From: Bradyrhizobium arachidis
GTDB lineage: Bacteria > Pseudomonadota > Alphaproteobacteria > Rhizobiales > Xanthobacteraceae
Direction of reading: 5' to 3'
NCBI RefSeq assembly: GCF_015291705.1
Contig: NZ_CP030050.1
Coordinates: 2,604,001-2,668,000 of the forward strand
Length of the DNA: 64,000 nucleotides
The notes under the pieces were generated by a model. The model did not search any database. It saw nothing but the letters and a program-made list of their open reading frames with translations, and was not told the origin of the DNA. Made by a program: the position numbers and the translations under genes. Below are positions 17,846 through 26,803 of this stretch, piece by piece. The first letter of the stretch is position 1. Every line of letters starts with the position of its first letter.

Positions 17846-18319
17846 ATGACGCTCGCGATTTCCACAAGGCTGGCACCTTCATTGATTAGCCTTGCGGCTG
17901 CGGCGTCTCTCGCGCTGGGCGGATCGACGCCGGTTCTTGCCCAGGATGCGGTTGTCGCAACGCTTCCCCAGGACATTCATTTCGAGGGCCCCGCCGGAGC
18001 GGTGGGGATCGCTGTCCTGTATGGCGACCCGAAAAAGGCGGGCATGCTTTCGGAGCGGGTGAGAATCCCGGCTGGCTTCAAGATCATGCCGCATTGGCAC
18101 GGTGAGACGCGAACCGCCGTCGTTCTGTCCGGCACCTTCTATTACGCGAACGGCGATGAGTGGGATGAAAGCAAATTCAAGGCATACCCACCCGGCTCGT
18201 TCTTGATTGAACCGGCGAAAATCTCCCATTACGCGATGGCAAAGGACGGCGAGGTCGTTCTTCAGGCGACGAGTATCGGTCCGAGCAGCACCGTCAGGAT
18301 TGAACAAGCGAAGAAGTAG
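17846..18319 (+). CDS. Exported cupin-domain protein
   Basis: The protein has 157 residues with a signal peptide (about 1-32, ending TPVLAQ). The cupin motif 1 is MPHWHGETRTAVVLSGTFYY, with paired His; motif 2 is PPGSFLIEPAKISHYA. A good ribosome site (GAAAGGA) precedes the ATG. Such small periplasmic cupins have no fixed function; an anti-sigma ChrR-like or dioxygenase role is possible but unsupported. Confidence 0.82.
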   Translation: MTLAISTRLAPSLISLAAAASLALGGSTPVLAQDAVVATLPQDIHFEGPAGAVGIAVLYGDPKKAGMLSERVRIPAGFKIMPHWHGETRTAVVLSGTFYYANGDEWDESKFKAYPPGSFLIEPAKISHYAMAKDGEVVLQATSIGPSSTVRIEQAKK

Positions 18320-18394
18320 GTGAGTGGTGGCGCACGCCTCGGCCTGAATGTTCGCTGCCGGCCATATCTAGCCCAAATCCAGGAACGCTCAACT

Positions 18395-19036
18395 ATGCTC
18401 ACCGTCTATGGCGAAGGTCGTGGCTTCCGTGTTGTTTGGCTGCTCGAGGAATTGGGATTGGCTTATCGGCTGCGCCCGGTCGATCTGCTGGCAGCCGAGG
18501 TTGATCGCGATTTCCTCGCGATCAACCCCGCCGGCTTCATTCCCGCACTGCAGGACGGCGAGACGATCATGGTCGAATCGATCGCAATTCTCGAGTACCT
18601 GCTCGCCCGATACGGCTCAGCTTCGCTCGCCGTCGCCCCGGACGATCCCGCCTTCGCGTCCTATCTGCAATTTCTCCACTTGGGCGAGGCCGGGCTCGCC
18701 GGGCCGATGAACACCGTCCTTGTCGGTCGCCAACTGGCGCCCGAAGCCGAGCGAAATGCCCGGGTGACCCGCTGGGCATTCGAGACCTTCGAGAGCCGGC
18801 TGGGATTGGTTATCCGCCGCCTCGCGGATTGCCCCTATCTCGCCGGCGACCGATTCACTGCTGCCGATATCTCGGTGAGCTACGCCCTCCTGCTCGGCCT
18901 GCGCACCGGTAACTACGTCCCCGGTTCGACCGAGCAGGACTATCTCGCCCGCACGACGGCACGGCCTGCCTACGCCCGAGCGATGGAAAGCTGCCAGGCC
19001 ACCAAGGCCTGGGCGGCGAGATCACCGGGATTGTAG
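18395..19036 (+). CDS. Glutathione S-transferase-like protein
   Basis: The protein has 213 residues from ATG 18395. The thioredoxin-like N-terminal domain starts MLTVYGEGRGFRVVWLLEELGL and contains the cis-Pro and GSH-binding segments FIPALQDG and VESIAILEYL. The helical C-terminal domain has FTAADISVSYALLLG, the conserved N-capping region. It resembles GSTs usually linked to detoxification; the N-terminal catalytic residue is not clear. Confidence 0.85.
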   Translation: MLTVYGEGRGFRVVWLLEELGLAYRLRPVDLLAAEVDRDFLAINPAGFIPALQDGETIMVESIAILEYLLARYGSASLAVAPDDPAFASYLQFLHLGEAGLAGPMNTVLVGRQLAPEAERNARVTRWAFETFESRLGLVIRRLADCPYLAGDRFTAADISVSYALLLGLRTGNYVPGSTEQDYLARTTARPAYARAMESCQATKAWAARSPGL

Positions 19037-19129
19037 CGCTCGCTTCAATCCGGGTGTGGCTCCGCGCTGACGAGAAGGCCTGGATCAATATTGATGCGAG
19101 TCCTCAAGCGCGAGCGAACGAATCGTGTG

Positions 19130-19229
19130 CTAAAGCGCGATGAGATTGGGATGAATCGTCATCGCGCTTTAGGTTGTCGTTTGAGCATGATCTGTTCGGA
19201 AAACCGCTTCGCACTTTTCCGGATCATGC
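19130..19229. repeat. Composite dispersed repeat: two inverted repeats
   Basis: First unit 19130-19172: perfect 14-bp arms CTAAAGCGCGATGA and its complement around a 15-nt centre. Second unit 19185-19229: GCATGATC...GATCATGC with inner complementary TTCGGAAAA and TTTTCCG. This pair of units is common in Bradyrhizobium and other Rhizobiales intergenic DNA. A half copy of the second unit, 32 nt identical, is at 21061-21092. It lies just before the 80-residue membrane protein gene. Confidence 0.8.
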
Positions 19230-19243
19230 TTTAGGGCAGAGCA

Positions 19244-19486
19244 ATGGAATTTCTGTCAGGATGGTTTTCTGAATATCTGATCGGCGAGTCCGACGATTGG
19301 ATGCCGCGAACGTGGCTGGGCTGGATCAGAGTTGGGCTCCTTGCCGGCCTGATCGGCCAGCTCATCTACCTGATCCACGCTTGCATCGCGTTGTCGGTCC
19401 CGATGATGCTCTGGTTTGGCCTTCCAGCAAATGTCCTGGCTCTGGTTGTCGTCCGTCGCGTTCTGCGGTGGCGCTACCCCGTCTAG
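19244..19486 (+). CDS. Small hypothetical membrane protein
   Basis: The protein has 80 residues with two predicted membrane helices (about 30-50 and 53-70). A ribosome site AGGGCAGAG precedes the ATG. Trp-rich N-terminal segment (GWFSEYL, DWMPRTWLGW). No family is recognised. It lies directly after the composite repeat. Confidence 0.5.
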   Translation: MEFLSGWFSEYLIGESDDWMPRTWLGWIRVGLLAGLIGQLIYLIHACIALSVPMMLWFGLPANVLALVVVRRVLRWRYPV

Positions 19487-19674
19487 CCAGGACCGTAGAT
19501 CGAACCTCGTACTGATAATTTCGGCTCGCAAGCCCAAACCGTCGTCGGCGGCTTGTGACCCTACCCGGACACCAAGTCGGTATCTCCAAATATACCTCAT
19601 TCAACCGATGCCGACGTCTTCCAAGCGCCGGTTCTGGCCAGCTACACTATCGCACTCTGATCGCGAGGCGAGGG

Positions 19675-20166
19675 ATGCGGCGACGGCAATTTCTCGGGTT
19701 GATCAGCGGCGCGGCGGCGTGGTCGCGCTCGGCCCGCGCGCAGCAGGCAAACATCTCCCGGCTGGGCTCCCTCAAATTGACCGAACCTAATGGGAAGCCG
19801 GTTCATATCAACGTAGCGCAGATAACCTACATCAGATCTGACACTCAAGTTTCCGGTGCTAACGCCGAACTCGGTTTGGCCAGCGGGAAAATTCAGGGCG
19901 TGCAGGAGAACGTCGACGAAGTCATGCGGTTAGTCACAGTCGGACAACGTGGCGAAATGTCTTGGATCAAATTGACTGAACCTAGCGGTCTGCTGATCTA
20001 CGTCAACGTATCACAAGTAACCACCGTTAGGTTTGACAGTCAAATTCCCGGCACAAATGCTGAACTCGGTTTTGCGAGTGGGAAAGTTCATGGCGTGCAA
20101 GAGTCTGTCGATGATGTCATGCAGTTGATCGCAGCCATTGCAAGGCAACCAGGAAAGCCGCCATGA
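19675..20166 (+). CDS. Exported protein with two tandem FlbD-like repeats
   Basis: The protein has 163 residues from ATG 19675. Residues 1-24 (MRRRQFLGLISGAAAW...ARAQQ) form a twin-Arg/Sec-type signal very like that of Bradyrhizobium ABC substrate-binding proteins. Two modules follow, residues 33-87 and 98-152. Each shows LTEP-G-----N--Q-T--R-D-Q--G-NAEL--ASGK--GVQE-VD-VM-L. This pattern (I-LT--nG---N---I, l--Gk---V-Es--eV) resembles the flagellar FlbD family. No flagellar genes are nearby. Function is unknown; the FlbD resemblance is by eye. Confidence 0.6.
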   Translation: MRRRQFLGLISGAAAWSRSARAQQANISRLGSLKLTEPNGKPVHINVAQITYIRSDTQVSGANAELGLASGKIQGVQENVDEVMRLVTVGQRGEMSWIKLTEPSGLLIYVNVSQVTTVRFDSQIPGTNAELGFASGKVHGVQESVDDVMQLIAAIARQPGKPP

Positions 20167-20187
20167 TCAACCGGCAGATCAAGCCCC

Positions 20188-20886
20188 ATGTTCGCGCCAG
20201 CAATGAAGTCTTTCTTGCGCAATCGCGGCACTAGCCTCACGATGGTTGTGCTGATCTTGTTTGCCACCTCTCTTGCGCAGGGCGCCATCTCCTACACGAT
20301 GACGCTGGGCGCTTTGCGGGGCCTTCTGCCGAGTGATGTGTCGTTGTTCGGAAAGGGCCTGATTGTCTTGCGATTTGGCCTCGTTACAGCGCTGAGCATA
20401 TTGTGGCTCTTCAAACTCAAACGTGCGCTTTTCCAGTTAATCATTCTTGTCAACGCATGGTTCACGTTGGGACTGCTGGGCCAGACGAGCGGCCTTATTG
20501 CCACCCTGTTCGGTTCCGGCTCGCCGGCGGTCCGCACGCTTCTGCTCGACGTCGGGCTAATGGCGGTGTCGAACATTTTGATTTTTTCAATCTGGTATTG
20601 GATTATTGATCCCCCGGGAGTCGAGGAGGTCACACGGGCCGGTGAGCCATGGGATTTTCTGTTTCCGCAGCGGGGGAGCAGCTTGCCACATTATGAATCG
20701 TGGTCCCCACTCTATGCTGATTATCTGTTCGTCGCGTTCACGACCAGCTTCGCGTTCAGTCCAACCGACGTGCTGCCACTGACGCGCCGCGCCAAGTTGC
20801 TGATGCTCCTGCAGGCGGCGATCTCAGTTGTCTCGTTGACCGCGATAGCCGGCAGCGCGATCAATATTCTTGCCGGTGGCAAGTGA
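20188..20886 (+). CDS. DUF1345-like multi-span membrane protein
   Basis: The protein has 232 residues from ATG 20188 (a second ATG at 20203 is possible). There are five or six hydrophobic segments. The C-terminal stretch YADYLFVAFTTSFAFSPTDVLPLTRRAKLLMLLQAAISVV resembles the conserved part of DUF1345 membrane proteins. It begins 21 bp after the FlbD-like gene, so the two probably share a transcript. No function is known. Confidence 0.6.
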   Translation: MFAPAMKSFLRNRGTSLTMVVLILFATSLAQGAISYTMTLGALRGLLPSDVSLFGKGLIVLRFGLVTALSILWLFKLKRALFQLIILVNAWFTLGLLGQTSGLIATLFGSGSPAVRTLLLDVGLMAVSNILIFSIWYWIIDPPGVEEVTRAGEPWDFLFPQRGSSLPHYESWSPLYADYLFVAFTTSFAFSPTDVLPLTRRAKLLMLLQAAISVVSLTAIAGSAINILAGGK

Positions 20887-21331
20887 CATGCTTGGCGAAG
20901 GCGAGGATGAAATCACAGAGTCCGCCCAGGATTTCACGCCAAGCCGCTCACGGATCATCCCAGATCTGGACCTCTCCATTTCATCCGGCTCGTGCTATCG
21001 CACAGAGGCTGCCGCTTTCCACCGGCTATTAGGCCCCCGTCGTCACGGTTGACCAAGGCAAAACCGCTTCGCACTTTTCCGGATCATGCTTTGGCGCAAT
21101 CGCTTTGATCGCTTGAGCTCGGCGACCTGAAACGTGCTGCCGCCATGGGCTCGCTTGTAGGTATCGCTCGCCTCTGTCCGGCGTAGGACGCTTTCTTACA
21201 ACTGCAACCGGGCATGTCGGGACTGAAATGCTTCAGTAGCACCGTCGAGCCAGGCTCGTCGCTTCATATCAACGGAAGCGGGCGCGTGCATGCGCGCGCA
21301 CCGTGGTCTCGACGTGCACGGGAGGTGAGGC
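20887..21331. other. Intergenic region, 445 bp, with half-copy repeat
   Basis: The region contains a 32-nt exact half copy of the repeat at 19201-19232 (positions 21061-21092). I see no convincing gene in it. It is the probable promoter region of the quinohemoprotein gene; no sigma54 box was found by eye. Confidence 0.6.
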
Positions 21332-23508
21332 ATGGAACGATCCAACGCAGAGTGCCAATGGCCTGAAAAAACGTCGGGCGACCGGTTCAGGATTCAGATT
21401 GCCTTCCGTGAGCTCAGCGTCTTTTTTGCTCTTTTGGGTCTTTCCCTGCCTTCCAGTGCATTGGCGCAGACCGCGACTAGCGCGACGCCGGACCGCATCA
21501 AGGCGGAAACTTCGAGAGTCGACGGCGACTTTATCAAAGCCAATACGAAAACATCCTGGGATTGGCCGACCGTCGGCCTCGACTATGCGGAAACGCGTTC
21601 AGCAAGCTCAATCAGATCAACACCGACAACGTCAGGGAGCTCGGGCTCGTCTGGAGTTACAACCTCGAATCTTCGCGCGGGATCGAGGCAACTCCTCTCG
21701 TCGTCGACGGCATCATGTATCAGCCGGCCCCCTGGAACGTGGTCCATGCCATCGATGCACGGACCGGGACAAAGATCTGGTCGTTCGATCCGGGCGTCGA
21801 CCGGTCCAAGGGCTATCGGGGTTGCTGCGACACTGTCAGCCGCGGGCTCGCGCTTTACAAGGGCAAGGTCTTCGTTGCCGCCTATGACGGACGCTTGATC
21901 GCGCTCGATGCCGCGACCGGGGCCAAGCTCTGGGAAAAGGACACGCTGATCGATCACAAGCATTCCTACACGGTCACCGGCGCGCCTCGCGTCTTCAACG
22001 GCAAGGTCGTGATCGGCCAGAGTGGTGCCGAATACGGTGCGCGCGGATATGTCACGGCGTACGACAGCGAGACGGGCAATCAACTCTGGCGCTGGTTCAC
22101 CGTGCCCGGGGATCCATCGAAGCCGTTCGAGGACGCTTCGATGGAAGCCGCGGCGAAGACCTGGGATCCCTCAGGCAAATATTGGGTCAACGGAGGCGGT
22201 GGCACGCCGTGGGACACGATCACATTCGATCCCGATCTGAACATGGTTTACGTCGGCACGGGAAACGGCGGTCCCTGGAATCGCAAGCTTCGCAGTCCGT
22301 CGGGTGGCGACAATCTTTATCTCGCCTCCATCGTCGCGCTCAACGCCGACACGGGGCAGTATATCTGGCACTACCAGGAAACGCCCGGCGACAATTGGGA
22401 CTATACATCGACCCAGCCGATGATCCTGGCCGACATCAAGATCGACGGCGTGCCGCGCAAGGTGATCCTGCACGCGCCGAAGAACGGCTTCTTCTTCGTC
22501 ATCGATCGCACCAATGGCAAGTTCATCTCGGCGAAGAACTTCGTCGATGTGAATTGGGCGACCGGATACGATTCCAACGGGCGGCCTATTGAGCTGCCGG
22601 CTGCGCGCGACGCAGATCGATACGAGTCCATTCCGGGACCGGACGGAGCTCACAACTGGCAGCCGATGTCGTTCAATCCGCTGACCGGCCTCGTCTACCT
22701 TCCGGCGCAGCACATCCCGGTCAATCTGACGCCGGAAAAGTCATTCGTGCAGAATGCCGCCGCGCCGGGCAAGCTCGGCGGCATATTGGGCGGCAATATC
22801 GGCTTCGTTTTCAACCCGCCGAACTCAACCCCATTCGGACGTCTGCTCGCCTGGGATCCCGTGAATCAGAAGGAAGTCTGGCGCGTCGAGCACGTGTCGC
22901 CGTGGAATGGCGGCACGCTGACCACCGCTGGCAATCTGGTTTTCCAGGGCACGGCGGATGGCCGCTTCGTCGCTTATGACGCAGCAAACGGCTCCAAGCT
23001 GTGGGAAATCCCGACCGGGACCGGTGCGGTGGCGGCCGCTGCAACCTACATGGTCGACGACAAACAATACATCTCGATTGCGGTCGGCTGGGGCGGCTCC
23101 TACGGCCTTACGCATCGCGTGACCGAGTACCAGAACCCGGGAACGATCTACACATACGCGCTCGGCGGCACGGCGAAGCTGCCGGCGTTCGTCAAATATC
23201 AGACCGAAGGTCTGCTCCAGGGCGTGACGTACGATCCGAACGATATCAAGAAAGGTGGAGAGATCTATGTCGAGGCGGCCTGCGTCGCCTGCCACGGCGT
23301 GCCCGGTGTCGGCCGCGGCGGCAACATCATCAATCTCGGTTATGTCGGCGCTGATGAGATCACCAATCTGAGGAACATCCTCTTCCACGGGCCATTCCGC
23401 GATCAGGGCATGCCGGATTTCAGCGGCAAGCTGACGGAAGGGGACGTCGTCAAGCTCCAGGCCTTCATCCAGGGAACGGTCGACGCCATCAGGCCGAAGA
23501 TCAGGTGA
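21332..23508 (+). pseudogene. Quinohemoprotein (PQQ) alcohol dehydrogenase with a frameshift near its N-terminus
   Basis: The first frame (from ATG 21332) gives a signal peptide ending SSALAQ and then WPTVGLDYAETR. At about 21596 the family sequence continues, FSKLNQINTDNVRELGLVW, in the next frame to the stop at 23508. One base is missing. The rest is intact: beta-propeller with the vicinal Cys pair (GCCDTV) that contacts PQQ, the catalytic Asp region GDNWDYTS, and a C-terminal cytochrome c domain with CVACHG and a Met in GMPDFSG. Type II quinohemoprotein ADHs oxidise alcohols in the periplasm. The gene may be recently inactivated, or this is a sequencing error. Confidence 0.85.
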
Positions 23509-23756
23509 TGAGCCAACAGGTGCGGCAGGCAGACATGCGAATGTCCGCCTGCGGCCATCAACGCAAATGTCCGCTTTGCGCCGACAAGCGGTCGTCCTCC
23601 CCTTACAGCTGTAACCATCCCGGCCTGAAGAGACATCCTTCAGTAGCGCGTGGTGCTTCATTCTTGGTGTGGCCAGTGCGGCCAAGCATCCGTCCGGACG
23701 CCTGCGCCCAGGATGGATCGCAAGTCAATTCACCAGCGTGACGGAAGGGCTTTCGA

Positions 23757-25055
23757 ATGTCGTATGATTTTCTGCTGGCGTCGTGGGGAACGCTCGGAAA
23801 TTTGAGCCCGATGCTGACTGCGGCGCGGCGGTTGCGCCAGAATGGACACCGCATCCGGGTGATGGCGGATCCGGCGATGCGCTCTGAAGTCGAGGCCTCC
23901 GGCTTTGCATTCGTCACATGGCGCCGCGCTCCGACCGGAACGGCTGCGGATCCGGTCGATGTCTCGGACATAAACGACTTTTTCCGCCGGGCCATCTTCG
24001 ATCCGGCCGTGCTCTATGCGGCCGATCTTCGCGATGAGATCGGCCGCGTACCGACGGATGCCGTTCTCGTGCTTGACGTGCTGTTTGGCGGCGCGCTGGG
24101 GGCGGAGGCATCCGGCCTGCCGTTCGCTCTGCTGTCGCCTCATGTCAGCCTTCGGCCCCTGCCGGGAGTGCCGCCGGCCACCAGCGGATTGACCCAACCG
24201 AAGACGCCGGAACAGCGCGCCGAGGTCGACGCGGCCAATGTCAGGCAGGCCGAAACGATCAATGCCTTTCTGCTCGATCTCAATCGCGCACGCGCCGATC
24301 TCGGTCTATTTCCGCTGAGAGATGTCTTCGACCTGTTCGATCGCGCCAGCCGGCTGTTGCTTGCGACCAGCCGGGCGTTCGACTTCCAGGCCGACACGCT
24401 GCCCGACAATCTCCGCTATGTCGGACCGCTGCTCGATGTCCCGAACTGGTCCAAGTCTCTGGAGACGGAGGCGTGGCGAGCGCCATGGTCGGCCCGGTCG
24501 GGTCGTCCTCGCGCGCTGATCGCATGCAGCACCGGCGCGCAAGGTCAGCGCGACATGTTTCAGCGCATTCTCGACGCGATGGAAGCGGTCGAGGTCGATG
24601 CCCTAGCAACGGCCGGTCCCAATCTGGACGTCGCCGATCTCAGGGCTCCGAAGAACGTGCATCTGGTCCGGGGCGCTCCTCACGACCTGGTGATGAAGGA
24701 TGTGTCCGTGGTGATATCGCAAGGCGGCCACGGAACGACCACGCGCTCACTCATCAACGGACTGCCGCAGCTCATTCTGCCGATGGGGCGGGACCAGGCC
24801 GCTAACGCCGCGCGCATCGAGGCGAAGGGGGCAGGGCTTCAATTGCCGCCAACCGCCTCCGAAGTTGACATTGCCGCGGCGGTGAACCGATTGATTGCAG
24901 AGCCGCGATTCAGGATGGCAGCCGGTCTCCTCGGCGAGGCCATGAAGGCCGATATCGATCGGTCCAGCCTGGTCGAGGAGATGGAGGCGATCGCCGCCAC
25001 TGGCCGTGCGGCGAGACGGCAACCGAACAGGCTGCCGCTTCGCAAATCTGCCTGA
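23757..25055 (+). CDS. GT1-family (MGT-type) glycosyltransferase
   Basis: The protein has 432 residues; GGAAGGG precedes the ATG. The N-terminal Rossmann domain begins FLLASWGTLGNLSPMLTAARRL (UGT/MGT-type acceptor domain). The nucleotide-sugar binding region is VVISQGGHGTTTRSLINGLPQLILPMGRDQAANAARIEA, with the conserved His/Gly run and Asp-Gln. Relatives glycosylate macrolides, sterols or phenolics. It lies alone between the dehydrogenase and the insertion sequence. Confidence 0.85.
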   Translation: MSYDFLLASWGTLGNLSPMLTAARRLRQNGHRIRVMADPAMRSEVEASGFAFVTWRRAPTGTAADPVDVSDINDFFRRAIFDPAVLYAADLRDEIGRVPTDAVLVLDVLFGGALGAEASGLPFALLSPHVSLRPLPGVPPATSGLTQPKTPEQRAEVDAANVRQAETINAFLLDLNRARADLGLFPLRDVFDLFDRASRLLLATSRAFDFQADTLPDNLRYVGPLLDVPNWSKSLETEAWRAPWSARSGRPRALIACSTGAQGQRDMFQRILDAMEAVEVDALATAGPNLDVADLRAPKNVHLVRGAPHDLVMKDVSVVISQGGHGTTTRSLINGLPQLILPMGRDQAANAARIEAKGAGLQLPPTASEVDIAAAVNRLIAEPRFRMAAGLLGEAMKADIDRSSLVEEMEAIAATGRAARRQPNRLPLRKSA

Positions 25056-25107
25056 CGGTTCGGTGCCGACGGATTTTGTACCCGACACCATTGCTCCGCC
25101 AAGCTGA
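25054..25107 (+). pseudogene. Remnant of a pyridoxamine-oxidase-like gene 3' end
   Basis: In frame, this reads DGSVPTDFVPDTIAPPS and a stop, compared with DGLPTDFVPDSMVPPS at the end of the gene at 14213-14782. Similarity continues about 17 nt beyond the stop (to about 25124). It overlaps the last codon of the glycosyltransferase, so the fusion point of the duplicated piece is visible. Confidence 0.7.
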
Positions 25108-25238
25108 CAGACAAGATTGCGATCCGTGTCGGAAAGCCATGAATTTGTGGGCAACAGCAGCCTAGCGGGTCTGCGATCCGGCCCCGGCCCGATTGGCGTT
25201 TGCATCCGGATCGCGGATTGAGCCTCGTGCTCGTTGAC

Positions 25239-25301
25239 GTCGGCTTCTGAGCGCAAGCCGGGAGTCGCCTCGTATGGCCGTCATCGGCGGTTCATGACCC
25301 A
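25239..25301. repeat. Left half of the dispersed repeat split by the insertion sequence
   Basis: Begins GTCGGCTTCTGAGCGCAAG and contains GGCCGTCATCGGCGGTT then ATGACCCA, as in the copy at 12206-12275. The next expected bases AGCGGAC reappear at 26881, beyond the element. Confidence 0.75.
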
Positions 25302-25320
25302 AATGTATGGTCCGGCCGTG

Positions 25321-25738
25321 GGGTGCAAGAAGATTTCGACGATCCGGTAGATGCGGTCTTGCATCAATGTATCCGGCCTCTGTTTGGAGCGCAGTGCTCC
25401 GGGCCATCATGGATATCAGCGCGCATGTGATCTGGTTAGCGGACAGGCCTCGACCGGGCCATTTGGGTCACCAGGGTTCACATGTGCCGGGAAGACCGAT
25501 TCTCCATCGTCGTCTCATCCTCTCGCAGACCTCGGCGGGTAAGGGTTGTTACGTCATCGATAGCTCCTCACTTCGCGCTGTTCCTTCGTTCGTGCCTGGC
25601 GGCCGTTCCTTCGTCCCGGCCTGCGCGCGCAGACGCGCCGCGCGCAAGGGGCCGTCAAAGCCGGCCGTCGTGCTGTCCTGACGTCTTGCTCTCCTGCTGC
25701 CAGGCTGCGCCTTGACGGCCCCGCGCACGGCGCGAGGA
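25321..25738 (-). ncRNA. Candidate bridge RNA / seekRNA region of the insertion sequence
   Basis: This long non-coding part lies downstream of the transposase, where IS1111-type elements encode their guide RNA. In the minus-strand transcript, 25434-25473 can fold as CTGGT/ACCAG, then an open internal loop, then GGCC/GGCC with a 7-nt cap. One side of the loop contains TGACCCAAATG, identical to the left junction (25295-25305). The other contains GTCCGCTAA, the complement of the right junction (26879-26887). Another inverted repeat (GGGGCCGTCAA/TTGACGGCCCC) lies nearer the transposase stop. The RNA ends are not determined. Confidence 0.6.
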
Positions 25739-26803
25739 TCAAGCAGGTCGGGACACCGTCTCCTCCATCTTGACGCACGCGAAGGCGCGTCCCTTGTTGA
25801 GGACCGCCCAGGCGATCCGGGCGAGCTTGTTGGCGAGCGCAATCGCCAGCACGTTGTGGTGCAATCGCTTCTTGGCGGCTTCGATCCAAGAGTTGAGGCC
25901 ATAGCGCTCCCAGCACTTGACCTTTACCAGAACAACCCACGCGGCTTGCACGAACAGCGCGCGCAGGTAGCGATTACCGCGCCTTGATATACTGCCGAGG
26001 ATCGTGCGGTCGCCGGTCGATATCTGCTTCGGAACAAGTCCAAGCCAGGCGCCGAAGTCGCGGCCTTTCGAGAACACGTCTCCGGTGCCGATCGCAGCCA
26101 CCATTGCGCTCGAGATGATTGGGCCAATGCCAGGCACCGTCATCAGTCGCTGGCAGGCCCTATCTTGACGGGCTAGTGTTTCGATCTCGCCAGATAGACC
26201 CTCGATACGCTCATCCAGCCGGCGCCAGTCTTCCGCCAGACCCTCGATGATGGGCAACATGCGAGGCGAGAGCACATCAGTGCGTGTTGCCAAGATACCT
26301 GGCAACTCGAACCGCAGGGAATGCGGGCCTTGCCGCACGGCGATGCCCCGTTCCAGCAGGAACGCACGGATCTGATTGATCGCGCCGGTACGCTGACCGA
26401 CCAATCGATCGCGGACGCGGTGCAGTGCCTGAAGGTCGAGCTGATCGGCGGTCTTGGTCGCGACGAACTTCATGGTCGGGCGTTGGACAGCCTCGGCGAT
26501 GGCTTCCGCATCTCGGAAGTCATTCTTCTGTCCCTTCGAATACGGGCGCACGTATTTCGCTGGCATCAGGCGGGCGTCGTGGCCAAGTACTTGGAGTTTG
26601 CGGCTGAGATGATGGGCGCCTACGCAGGCCTCCATACCGATCAAGCACGGCGGCAGGTTGGCGAGCCGCGTTTCCACCTGGCCGCGCGACCACTTCTGCC
26701 GCAGCACGATGGCACCGCGGTGATCCTGACCCACGATGTGGAACGAGTTTTTGCCGATGTCGATGCCGATCACGGCGATCGCCGCGTTGAGTTTCTGAGA
26801 CAT
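25739..26803 (-). CDS. IS110-family (IS1111-type) transposase
   Basis: The protein has 354 residues from ATG 26803 (MSQKLNAA). The N-terminal RuvC-like DEDD domain shows IGIDIGKNSFHIVG, GMEACVGAHHLSRKL and KNDFRDAEAIAEAV. The phrase RLMPAKYVRPYSKGQKNDF with AVQRPTMKF is characteristic of the IS1111 subgroup. The C-terminal Transposase_20 domain has LMTVPGIGPIISSAMVAAIGTG and a region with Ser in ISTGDRTILGSISRRGNRYLR. Such enzymes use an element-encoded guide RNA. Complete, no frameshift. Confidence 0.93.
   Translation of the reverse strand: MSQKLNAAIAVIGIDIGKNSFHIVGQDHRGAIVLRQKWSRGQVETRLANLPPCLIGMEACVGAHHLSRKLQVLGHDARLMPAKYVRPYSKGQKNDFRDAEAIAEAVQRPTMKFVATKTADQLDLQALHRVRDRLVGQRTGAINQIRAFLLERGIAVRQGPHSLRFELPGILATRTDVLSPRMLPIIEGLAEDWRRLDERIEGLSGEIETLARQDRACQRLMTVPGIGPIISSAMVAAIGTGDVFSKGRDFGAWLGLVPKQISTGDRTILGSISRRGNRYLRALFVQAAWVVLVKVKCWERYGLNSWIEAAKKRLHHNVLAIALANKLARIAWAVLNKGRAFACVKMEETVSRPA

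Noticed and set aside
20870..21052. 60-codon frame after the membrane protein
   Set aside because: Overlaps the end of the previous gene in another frame, has no ribosome site and no known family.
21560..21640. Programmed frameshift in the quinohemoprotein
   Set aside because: No slippery heptamer or following structure is visible; a simple one-base loss is more likely.
21196..23667. Similar sequence (TTACA-CTG-AACC and CTTCAGTAGC) upstream of both the quinohemoprotein and glycosyltransferase genes
   Set aside because: The two parts have different spacing (35 and 55 nt) and the resemblance is short, so it is probably chance or repeat debris.
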